A DNA stretch of 36,291 nucleotides from SKVJ01 sp964578745 (GTDB taxonomy: Bacteria > Chloroflexota > Dehalococcoidia > GIF9 > AB-539-J10), in assembly GCA_964578745.1 (NCBI GenBank), contig CAZODZ010000008.1, positions 1-36,291 of the forward strand. The letters run 5' to 3'. Below are positions 6,933 to 13,984 of this stretch, one piece after another. The position numbers and the translations under genes are program-made. How positions within the stretch are numbered: position 1 is the first letter of the stretch; every line of letters starts with the position of its first letter. The notes beneath the pieces are model-generated. The model had not been told where the DNA came from. It worked only from the letters and a program-made list of their open reading frames with translations, and searched no databases.

Positions 6933-8543
6933 CTATGGCCTGTCCACACGTACTTGTGTCAGATCCGCAATACCAAGCGGGCCCGGCTCGTAGCCTGTCA
7001 CGTAAGGCTTCACAAGCACGTGGTTTGCGCCATAGAGCAACGGCAGACATGGCGCATCTTCTACCACAAGCCGCTCCGCCTCGCGGTAGAGTGCGAGGCG
7101 CGCTTCCTCGTCCATCTCCGCAGCAGCACGGTCAAGCAGGTCATCCAACTCGTGATTCGAATAACCAGAGATATTCATCGGCCCGTCGGAGCCAAACAAC
7201 GTACCCAGGAAATTGTGAGGGTCCGGGTAGTCGGCTACCCATCCCATGGCGAAGGCCTCATCCTTCTCTTCGGGCAACTCGTAGACGTAAATGTCGGGCT
7301 CGAGCTGTCGCACTGTGACCTCGACGCCCAGGTTTTCCCTCCAGTCACAGATAACCGCCGCGATATAGTCGGTCACCGCGTTCGCGTAACCCGACGTCGT
7401 CAACTCTATTGGCGGCAGATTCTCGACCGAGCCGTAAGACGACTGCGTCAGCAATTCACGAGCGAGCTCCGGGTCAAACGGATAAGGGTCCAGAGAGGGG
7501 TCATATCCAGGCAGTCCCATGGGGAGGATGCCACCAGCACGCGTCACGCTGTCATTAAACAGTACGTGCACGATACGATCGCGATCAACCGCGTGACAGA
7601 ATGCGCGTCGCACGAGAGGATCGTTGAAAGGTGGTGCATTCACATTGAACCCGATGTAGTACAGGCTGAGTTCCGGAGTTGACGTGAGTTGCTCGCTGAA
7701 GGGATTGGCCGGGTCGGTCGCCTGGTACATGTACGCCGGCGACACGCCGACAACATCTATCTGGCCCTGCTCATACAGAGACATGGGCACGCCCGAGAGG
7801 AGGTGGAAGTATACTGCCTCAAGCGAAGGACGCGGTCCGTAGTAATCATCGTTCCGTGCCAGCACAAGCAGGCTGCCCTCGTTCCATTGCTTCAGCTCAA
7901 ACGGACCGGTCCCGTTCGGCTCACGCCACCATTCCGGGCCGGAAGATACAGTCGCCTCATCCACCACAAAGGCGGTCGGATACGTGAGCTTGTCCAGGAA
8001 GTACGACCGCGGCGAGTCTATCCTGACCTGAAGCGTGTAGTCGTCAACCACCGTCACACCGGCAAGCTCGGAGGCACGCCCCGCGAGCATCTCACGAGCG
8101 CCCACGATATCCCCCAGATACGTGGCTGCCGTCGTTGAGCCGGTCGAGGGGCTGCACGCTCGCTCCCATGAGTACTTGAAATCCGAAGCAGTGACATCGG
8201 CACCCGAATGGAACCTGACATCGTCGCGCAAGTGGAACGTATACACAGTCCCGTCGTCCGAGATGCTCCAGTCTTCCGCAATATCCGGCACCACCGCCAG
8301 GTTGCTATCCAGTCGCACCAGGCCGCTATAGATATGTTTAACGTAGGTGTGTGAACTCATGTCGCCGGAGATAGCGGGGTCCAGCGTAATCGGTCCCGCG
8401 TCCCACAAGTGCAGGACCGAATCAGACTGGAGTGGTACCAGTCCATCTCCTTCAGAGACACATCCGACAGCGGACGAGAGGACAACAGCCGAAGAGAACA
8501 GAACGAACAAGAGGGAGACAACGTACCGGTTACGTCCAGGCAT
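6933..8543 (-). CDS. Family-5 extracellular solute-binding lipoprotein (oligopeptide type)
   Basis: The start at 8543 is chosen because AGGAG lies 7 nt upstream. The two in-frame ATGs further upstream fit less well. The product (536 residues) starts with a lipoprotein signal peptide: basic residues, a hydrophobic stretch, then 'SSAVGC' with Cys28 as the probable lipidated residue. The mature part has SBP family 5 features: 'TLDPAISGDMSSHTYVKHIY', 'YTFHLRDDVRFHSG', 'VRRAFCHAVDRDRIV' and a C-terminal 'DAPCLPLLYG'. Such proteins capture peptides or similar solutes for ABC importers. No permease or ATPase genes are adjacent, so the partner importer must be elsewhere. It overlaps the upstream peptidase gene by 14 nt and is last in the operon. 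Confidence 0.9.
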   Translation of the reverse strand: MPGRNRYVVSLLFVLFSSAVVLSSAVGCVSEGDGLVPLQSDSVLHLWDAGPITLDPAISGDMSSHTYVKHIYSGLVRLDSNLAVVPDIAEDWSISDDGTVYTFHLRDDVRFHSGADVTASDFKYSWERACSPSTGSTTAATYLGDIVGAREMLAGRASELAGVTVVDDYTLQVRIDSPRSYFLDKLTYPTAFVVDEATVSSGPEWWREPNGTGPFELKQWNEGSLLVLARNDDYYGPRPSLEAVYFHLLSGVPMSLYEQGQIDVVGVSPAYMYQATDPANPFSEQLTSTPELSLYYIGFNVNAPPFNDPLVRRAFCHAVDRDRIVHVLFNDSVTRAGGILPMGLPGYDPSLDPYPFDPELARELLTQSSYGSVENLPPIELTTSGYANAVTDYIAAVICDWRENLGVEVTVRQLEPDIYVYELPEEKDEAFAMGWVADYPDPHNFLGTLFGSDGPMNISGYSNHELDDLLDRAAAEMDEEARLALYREAERLVVEDAPCLPLLYGANHVLVKPYVTGYEPGPLGIADLTQVRVDRP

Positions 8544-9648
8544 TGGCATACTCCTGTTGCAGGGAGACACACCAGTCAGCGTTCAACCGGTCGAGGCCAA
8601 CGCCATACACGCTCTCGAGTGCATGGTCGATCGTTGCACCGGCCTTGAACGTCATCAGCAGCTCATGCATCTTTTCGCTGCCGTACTCGTCCAGCAGGTA
8701 CTCAACAATACTGTGGCTTTCAGCGTACGACAGATAAGCGTTGCTGGGGTCCGCAGAGAACGGACCGCTCAATGTGCGCAGCGTCAGCAGCCTATCGTTC
8801 TCTACCGCGTCCGCCAGGATAGCCTCGAACGTCGCCGATACCCCTTCCTCTCCCTCATTATGCATGGCTAATCCCTCATCCAGCCACGTCGGCAGGTGGC
8901 CGAAAGGACTAAAAGTCGCAGCATGGACAACCAGGTGCGTAAGCTCATGCCTGAGCGCACGCCTGCCCCACTCAAGGTCAGCTGGCCCTATCCCGATGGC
9001 GATGATGCCGTATTCCGTGAAGGCGACGCCGCCAGTCCATTCCTGAGGATAGACCATGGCCCGCCGCAGGTCGTCAGCGGAGGCGTAGATGTAGACCTTG
9101 ATATGGCGCTCCACACGAGTGCCCACATCAGCCGCCAGCGCCTCGATGGCTTCCTCGCAGATATCCATGAGCGTAGCCGCAAAATCGTCGTCGCCTGCAT
9201 ACCAGTACAGGGTCAGGTCAGTCGACTCTAGTGAGCGCCATTGATACCGGTCATCCTCGAAGGCCACTTCCTTCGGAATAGTCTCGACTTCAACGCCGTC
9301 CGAATCGCGGACAGTCCACCAGTACGTCAGAAGCGTCCCTGGCGGCAGGCTTGCACGGCGCATATCCCATGTCCAGCTGGCGGCTACCGCCGGCCCGGGA
9401 GAAAAGCTCGGCCAGGCCTCGCTCGTCGTAGGCACGTGCTTCATCCGGTCGACCTGGTAGTGCAGGCGTATATCCTCGATATCCGAGGGCCCTTCGGCCT
9501 CGATGCTGAAGATCAGACGTGAGGGGAATTCGGCGACAACCGAGCTGCTGACCACAGACAGTGAACCGGGGGCTGATGAAGCCGGCACATATCCAACTGC
9601 AATCGCAAAGACTGCCAGCAGCGCACCAGTCAGAAAGAGGCGCTTCAT
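8530..9648 (-). CDS. Exported MA-type (gluzincin) metallopeptidase
   Basis: The 372-residue protein begins with a signal peptide (hydrophobic residues 4-20, then a likely cleavage near 'ASSAPG'). It carries the zinc signature HELTH (residues 234-238) and a downstream glutamate in WLDEG (E258), the gluzincin pattern HExxH...E of 'peptidase MA-like' proteins. An N-terminal beta-rich domain (about 28-130, ending in 'YWWTVRDSDGVEVET') precedes the peptidase domain. Its ATG overlaps the RF2 stop codon (ATGA), so it is translationally coupled to prfB. It is probably active outside the membrane; with the peptide-type binding protein downstream, a role in peptide handling is a reasonable inference. 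Confidence 0.82.
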   Translation of the reverse strand: MKRLFLTGALLAVFAIAVGYVPASSAPGSLSVVSSSVVAEFPSRLIFSIEAEGPSDIEDIRLHYQVDRMKHVPTTSEAWPSFSPGPAVAASWTWDMRRASLPPGTLLTYWWTVRDSDGVEVETIPKEVAFEDDRYQWRSLESTDLTLYWYAGDDDFAATLMDICEEAIEALAADVGTRVERHIKVYIYASADDLRRAMVYPQEWTGGVAFTEYGIIAIGIGPADLEWGRRALRHELTHLVVHAATFSPFGHLPTWLDEGLAMHNEGEEGVSATFEAILADAVENDRLLTLRTLSGPFSADPSNAYLSYAESHSIVEYLLDEYGSEKMHELLMTFKAGATIDHALESVYGVGLDRLNADWCVSLQQEYANAWT

Positions 9649-10746
9649 GACTCCCCTACAAGTGACCTCAAGTACGCACTGATGAAATCGTCGAGTGCCC
9701 CATCCAGCACCGACTCAGCAGCGGAGGTCTCGTAACCGGTGCGATGGTCCTTCACCATCTTGTATGGATGCAGCACATAGCTCCGTATCTGATTGCCCCA
9801 ACCTGCATCCACCCTCTCGCCCTTAAGCCTGTCCTGTTCCTGTTGCTTCTTTTCGCGCTCAAGCTCCAGCAGGCGGGCGTAAAGTATCTTGAGTGCCACC
9901 TCGCGGTTCTGGTGTTGCGAACGCTGACTCTGGCATGTTGCCACAATCCCCGTTGGAATATGAGTGATCCTCACCGCGCTGCTGGACTTCTGCATGTGCT
10001 GGCCACCGGGCCCGCTCGACCGGAAGGTATCAACACGCAGATCATCCGGCGATATGGTCAGATCAAGCTGTTCCTCAGCCTCCGGCAGGACTTCCACAAG
10101 TGCAAAGGACGTATGCCGCGCGTGGTCTGCATCGAACGGCGATAATCTCACAAGTCGATGGACTCCCCTTTCCCCCTTGAGGTAACCGTATGCGTGGTCA
10201 CCGCGGATACTCAGGTACGCACTCTTGATGCCGGCTTCTTCGCCTTCCGAAACGTCGAGTGTCTGAGTCTCGTATCCGTTTCGCTCCGCCCATAAAACGT
10301 ACATGCGAAGGAGCATGGCAGCCCAGTCCTGTGACTCGGTACCACCAGCTCCGGCATGGATATTCAAGAGTGCATTGTGGTCGTCATACTCACCCGAAAG
10401 CAACAACCTTGTTTCCTCATTCTCGAAACGCCTCCACAGGCTGCGAAGTTCAGAGGCGAGGTCAGTCTCAACAGAGGTATCTTCTTCAGCCAGGGCCAGT
10501 TCGATGACGTCACACAATTCACGCGCCTCTTTCTCCATCGAGCGCCAAGTATCCACGAGTCGCTTGCGTGAGGTGAGTTCACGCATCAACGCCCGTGCTC
10601 GTCCCTGGTCCTTCCAAATATCCGGGTCGGCCGCTTTCTGTTCGAGTGCCGCTATTTCACGTTCTTCCGCAGGAATGTCAAAGATGCACCATCACATCTG
10701 ATAATCGGCGCAACAGTGCCTTAACATCTTCGCGCAGTTCGTGCAT
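9645..10746 (-). CDS. prfB: Peptide chain release factor 2, made by programmed +1 frameshift
   Basis: Translation starts at ATG 10746 after a GGAGG site. It runs 22 codons to CTT TGA C (10683-10677), then shifts +1 and continues as 'DIPAEEREIAALEQKAADPD' to the stop at 9645. The shifted product is 366 residues, the normal RF2 length. The downstream frame alone would lack the first ~50 residues. The catalytic GGQ motif is visible in 'SSGPGGQHMQKSSS', and the SPF stop-codon reading motif in 'RLSPFDADHARHTS'. RF2 releases peptides at UGA and UAA, and the UGA at the shift site gives autoregulation. The gene lies 35 bp after nfi and overlaps the peptidase gene (ATGA). Confidence 0.95.
10677..10683 (-). 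promoter_or_regulatory. prfB programmed frameshift site CTTTGAC
   Basis: The slippery sequence CTT TGA C sits at codon 22-23 of prfB. Just upstream is GGTG followed by 3 nt, which can pair with the anti-Shine-Dalgarno end of 16S rRNA at the same 3-nt distance as the classical E. coli stimulator, although it is weaker than AGGGGG. The +1 frame gives a full RF2. Confidence 0.93.
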
Positions 10747-10781
10747 CGCAAATCCTCCCACAAACACAGGCCTGGCATGGG

Positions 10782-11459
10782 CTAAGAGGAGAGAAACTTT
10801 CCTGAAGCCGCAAGATGGGCCAGCCGGGTGGGTTCCGGAAGCCTGTATCTACTGGCGCAATGTAGCACCCAGTCGACAGCAGTGGCAAGATCAGTCTTAT
10901 GTCCAATAGACACGTACACTGGTTTGACTCCGGCACGCGTCCTGAGTGCGACTCCCACGACGCGTCCATCAAAAATGATATCGGCGATAGAACCACGTTC
11001 GTCGGCGAGCGCCGAATGCTTTCCACAGAGAAGCGACTTCGCACAGCCGACCGTAGTGACGTCAAGGAACAGCCCCAGATGTGAGGCAAGTCCCAAGCCA
11101 CGCGGGTGAGCGATGCCCTGCCCATCCACTATAACGACATCCGGCTGGTTCTTGAGAGCAGCACAGGCCTGAAGCACCACCGGTGCTTCACGAAAGGAGA
11201 GATAGCCGGGAACATACGGCCACGTTATCTCCGTCTCCACCGTGCGAACTTCTACCACGCTCAAGTCCCTGTACCTGAGGACAACCACCGCGGCACGGCC
11301 CCACTTGCGAACACGGTCGACACTCAAGTCCACGCCTGCAACAAGCCGCGGGTCCCCCGAAAAGGAGCGCGACCCTGCCACTCTCGCGGCGAGGTCGCGC
11401 TGGATACCCGCAGCTTCGGACACCGTCACGTCCCAGCTATGAAGCGGGTTTACGTGCAT
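10782..11459 (-). CDS. nfi: Endonuclease V (deoxyinosine-specific)
   Basis: The enzyme cuts DNA near deaminated adenine (inosine). The 225-residue protein has the expected motifs: 'AGVDLS' with the metal-binding Asp44, 'PYVPGYLSFRE' (81-91) with the wedge PYxPGYL and Glu91, and 'DGQGIAHPR' (112-120) with Asp112. A later 'GHKTDLATA' provides the fourth acidic residue. The start lies 5 bp after the stop of the aldolase gene and has no strong ribosome binding site of its own, so coupling to the upstream gene is likely. The gene precedes prfB by 35 bp in the same operon. Confidence 0.95.
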   Translation of the reverse strand: MHVNPLHSWDVTVSEAAGIQRDLAARVAGSRSFSGDPRLVAGVDLSVDRVRKWGRAAVVVLRYRDLSVVEVRTVETEITWPYVPGYLSFREAPVVLQACAALKNQPDVVIVDGQGIAHPRGLGLASHLGLFLDVTTVGCAKSLLCGKHSALADERGSIADIIFDGRVVGVALRTRAGVKPVYVSIGHKTDLATAVDWVLHCASRYRLPEPTRLAHLAASGKFLSS

Positions 11460-11464
11460 GCTAT

Positions 11465-12352
11465 CTAGAGCAGGTTAATCTCCTGCAATGCAGCCTTGAC
11501 TTTCTGAGCGATTTCAGAAGAGACGGGCGTATACGGTAGCCGTGGATAACCGGCATCGACCCCTCTGAGCTCGAGAATGGCATGGCACGTGGGCACGGTG
11601 GGCCCAAATTTCGTTATCTGGCGGACGCGAAGCGCCAGCTCCTGGGTCTCCATCATCTTCTTTCTGTCCCCGCTGAGGTAGTCCTGATAGAGCCTGGCCA
11701 TCAGGTCGGGGTACACATTCCCCAGTCCGGTGACAGCAGCCTGGGCACCCGCATCAAACGTGGCGACGAGCATGGCCTCGGTGCCGATGATCAGATTCAC
11801 CTCCGGATGATCCTTGAGCGCCATCCTGGTGTGGTAGTAGTTCACTATGTCGAACGTGCTGTCCTTAACACCGGCGAGTCCGTCGTTCACCAGCTTCTCA
11901 ATGGTACTAATCGACACCGTGTTACCGGACAGCTTGGGGTTGTTGTACAGGAAGACGGGGATATTTACTGCATCGAGAATTGACTTGAAGTGCACATAGA
12001 TGCAGTCCTGGCCATACTCGTTGTAGTAGGGAGTAACTGCACCGACGCCAGCGGCGCCTATTGACTCGGCGTGTCTGGCGAGGTCGACAGTATTCTTCGT
12101 GTCAGCACAACCCACATGGACAATGACGGGAACACGGCCATTGACCTGGTCAATGACGATCTCGGCGGTTCTCTTGCGCTCGGCGATGGACATCATGGGG
12201 CCACTGCCGTAGCTTCCCACAGGATAAAGGCCCTGAACATGTGGCACAATGAAGTCGACCATGTTCCTGATGCCCTTCTCGTAGATCTCACCATCCTTCG
12301 TGAACGCAGTCATCATTGGCGGGATAATTCCGCGGAAGTCCTTTGCTCTCAT
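11465..12352 (-). CDS. Dihydrodipicolinate synthase / N-acetylneuraminate lyase family protein
   Basis: The 295-residue TIM-barrel protein starts at 'MRAKDFRGIIPPMMTAF', the usual family opening. The Schiff-base lysine is in 'AGVKDSTFD' (K163) and the catalytic tyrosine in 'FLYNNPKLSG' (Y136). The pyruvate-binding loop reads 'GSYGSGP', not the canonical G-T-T-G-E of true DapA, which argues against lysine synthesis. Together with the PfkB kinase just upstream, a 2-keto-3-deoxy sugar acid aldolase or another pyruvate lyase is more likely; this is inference. AAGGAGG lies 12 nt before the ATG, an unusually long spacing. A hairpin at 12380-12396 separates it from the kinase gene. Confidence 0.85.
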   Translation of the reverse strand: MRAKDFRGIIPPMMTAFTKDGEIYEKGIRNMVDFIVPHVQGLYPVGSYGSGPMMSIAERKRTAEIVIDQVNGRVPVIVHVGCADTKNTVDLARHAESIGAAGVGAVTPYYNEYGQDCIYVHFKSILDAVNIPVFLYNNPKLSGNTVSISTIEKLVNDGLAGVKDSTFDIVNYYHTRMALKDHPEVNLIIGTEAMLVATFDAGAQAAVTGLGNVYPDLMARLYQDYLSGDRKKMMETQELALRVRQITKFGPTVPTCHAILELRGVDAGYPRLPYTPVSSEIAQKVKAALQEINLL

Positions 12353-12379
12353 CTTGTAGCATATCCTCCTTATGTCATG

Positions 12380-12396
12380 TGCCCCCTCTGGGGGCA
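12380..12396 (-). other. Intercistronic hairpin between kinase and aldolase genes
   Basis: TGCCCCC and GGGGGCA form a perfect 7-bp stem with a 3-nt loop, between the stop of the PfkB gene (12405) and the AAGGAGG of the aldolase gene. No T-tract follows on the - strand, so it may be an mRNA stability or processing element and not a full terminator. Confidence 0.6.
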
Positions 12397-12404
12397 GCAT
12401 ACTT

Positions 12405-13361
12405 TTATCGTGAAGGTTCTTCCTTGCCCTCAAGGAACGACTGAAGTTCAGCGAAGCTGGGACAGGCGTGGAAAGGGCCGTACGACATCGTATTGAAGGC
12501 ACCAACGGCATTGCCCCAGCGGACGCACGTCTCAAGTGGCTGATTCATGAGAAGGCCTGCAGTGAAACCTCCTACGAAGCAGTCTCCTGCTCCCATGGCG
12601 CTCATGTATTTACCGAGCCGAAAGCCCGGCATATGCTGCGGCTCCTGCCCTGCAGGCGCAAGGATCGCACCGCCTGCGCCGGCCTTGACGATCAGTTTCT
12701 CGATTCCAAGAGAATGGGCCTTCTTTATGGCAGCAGAGGTCTCGTCTTCATCCATTATCAGCCGCAGTTCGTCCTCGCCAGGCAGGCAATAGGTCGCCTT
12801 CTGCATGAGCGGAATAACCAGCGCCCGGGACTCCTCGGCCGAGGCCATCGTAAGCCTGAGATTCGGGTCGAAGATGACGTCGCGATTATGCTTCAGGGCC
12901 ACATCGAACATTTTCTGCACTGCCTTGCGGGCAGAATCGCTCACATACAACATGATCCCTTCGGGATAGATATACTTCGCCTGCGAGAGGTATTCCTCGT
13001 CGACATCTTCAGGGCAGACGTTGGTAGCGGCAGAAGTGCTTCTGTAGAAGTAGCATTTGAAGTTCGCCTCAGGCGAGCGCCGCTCAACGAGAAACAGTCC
13101 TGTTGGTTTGCTGGAGTCGACGCGGACGTGCGAAACGTCCACGCCCTCGCCACGAATCCATCTGACGACAAAGCGACCCAGCTCATCGTCTCCCACACGC
13201 GAGAACCAGCCTGTCTTAAAGCCAAGGCGGGCCACCGCAATAATGAAGTTGTCCGCCGCACCCCCCACCCATTTCTTGAAGTCCTCTGCTTCCCTGAGAG
13301 GACCGAACTGCTGGGCTTCGAAGGCAACCATCGTTTCGCCCATGGCGATGACATCATACAT
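12405..13361 (-). CDS. PfkB-family carbohydrate kinase (2-keto-3-deoxygluconate kinase-like)
   Basis: The start at 13361 gives 'MYDVIAMGETMVAF', the typical opening of KDG-kinase/ribokinase proteins. The longer upstream frame has no family similarity. The 318-residue protein has the N-terminal sugar-binding 'GGAADNFIIAVARLG' (33-47), the DPN motif 'FDPNLRL' (164-170) and the catalytic GAGD anion hole (257-260) in 'SAMGAGDCFVGGF'. It phosphorylates a sugar or sugar acid with ATP. The neighbouring pyruvate-lyase family gene suggests 2-keto-3-deoxygluconate or a related compound as substrate (inference). It is the first gene of a six-gene operon. A -10 box 9 nt before the ATG and no ribosome binding site suggest a leaderless mRNA. 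Confidence 0.87.
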   Translation of the reverse strand: MYDVIAMGETMVAFEAQQFGPLREAEDFKKWVGGAADNFIIAVARLGFKTGWFSRVGDDELGRFVVRWIRGEGVDVSHVRVDSSKPTGLFLVERRSPEANFKCYFYRSTSAATNVCPEDVDEEYLSQAKYIYPEGIMLYVSDSARKAVQKMFDVALKHNRDVIFDPNLRLTMASAEESRALVIPLMQKATYCLPGEDELRLIMDEDETSAAIKKAHSLGIEKLIVKAGAGGAILAPAGQEPQHMPGFRLGKYMSAMGAGDCFVGGFTAGLLMNQPLETCVRWGNAVGAFNTMSYGPFHACPSFAELQSFLEGKEEPSR

Positions 13362-13666
13362 AGCACGACAATTATGCGGCCAAGTTGGTTGAACCGTCAA
13401 CGAGTTACGAACGGAGGCGAGCCTTATTACGAACAATTCCAAGACGCGAGGAAACCATCCGGATACTACCATTGCCCATCATAATTGACGATGGTATACT
13501 CCAGCGATAGAGTATTGGGCGGCTGCAGCTGCCTCTTCAGATAGATCCTGATGAGTAATGTGCCAGACCCAGTGACCTGCTTTTTTGCGCGGTTCAAGGA
13601 GTTGTTTCTTCCAGCCCGTTATCCCGCACTGGGCCCGAGGCCCAGATTACCGCGAAGGAGAGTGCT
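13362..13666. promoter_or_regulatory. Divergent promoter region: sugar kinase operon / V-type ATPase operon
   Basis: On the - strand TTGACG (13400-13395), an 18-nt spacer and CATAAT (13376-13371) form a promoter whose start would fall at the kinase ATG. On the + strand TTGCCC (13472-13477), a 17-nt spacer and an extended -10 TGGTATACT (13492-13500) drive the V-type operon. TTGACG (13485-13490) with TAGAGT 17 nt later is a second candidate. The V-type leader is then about 160 nt long. It carries a perfect hairpin at 13629-13645 and an AAGGAG 6 nt before the first ATG. No gene is seen here. Confidence 0.65.
13629..13645 (+). other. Leader hairpin upstream of V-type ATPase operon
   Basis: CTGGGCC-CGA-GGCCCAG is a perfect 7-bp GC-rich stem ending about 9 nt before the ribosome binding site of the first V-type subunit gene. 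It could protect the 5' end or tune translation. No T-tract follows. Confidence 0.55.
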
Positions 13667-13984
13667 ATGGCGACTGATATAAGCCGCGGCGTCAAGGCGA
13701 TGGAGGAGGAAGCCGCTCGCATCCTCGAGGAAGCGAAGGTCAAGGCGAGCGATATTCTCCAGAAAGCGCGCGAGGAGTCCCGCAGCATCGCGAACTCAGA
13801 ACTGCCACTTGATGATGTGAAGGCCGAATGCGCAAAGATCGTGGACGATGCCAGAAGGAAGGCGGAGTCGGAGGCGAAGGCAACTGAAAAGCGGGCGGCC
13901 GAGATCAAGTCGAGCGCCAGCAAGAAGGTTGATGGCTACGCCAAGTTGATGGTCAGTATCATCACTGGAGAGAAAGCGGCGTAA
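13667..13984 (+). CDS. A/V-type ATPase subunit H (peripheral stalk coiled coil)
   Basis: The 105-residue protein is almost entirely a charged coiled coil rich in Ala, Glu, Lys and Arg (for example 'EEEAARILEEAKVKASDIL'). This is the usual form of the small H/G subunit that pairs with subunit E in the peripheral stalk of A/V-type ATPases. It has a good ribosome binding site (AAGGAG, 6 nt), and its stop overlaps the ATG of the next gene (TAATG). Its place before subunit I matches the operon order in Thermus. Sequence alone is low-complexity, so the assignment rests partly on position. Confidence 0.82.
   Translation: MATDISRGVKAMEEEAARILEEAKVKASDILQKAREESRSIANSELPLDDVKAECAKIVDDARRKAESEAKATEKRAAEIKSSASKKVDGYAKLMVSIITGEKAA

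Noticed and set aside
12468..13484. 338-codon open frame on the + strand opposite the sugar kinase gene
   Set aside because: The opposite strand encodes a well-conserved PfkB kinase with all motifs; the + frame has no recognisable domain and an atypical composition. The same applies to long frames opposite pit (3400-4281), the solute-binding protein (6714-7682) and atpA (27410-28420).
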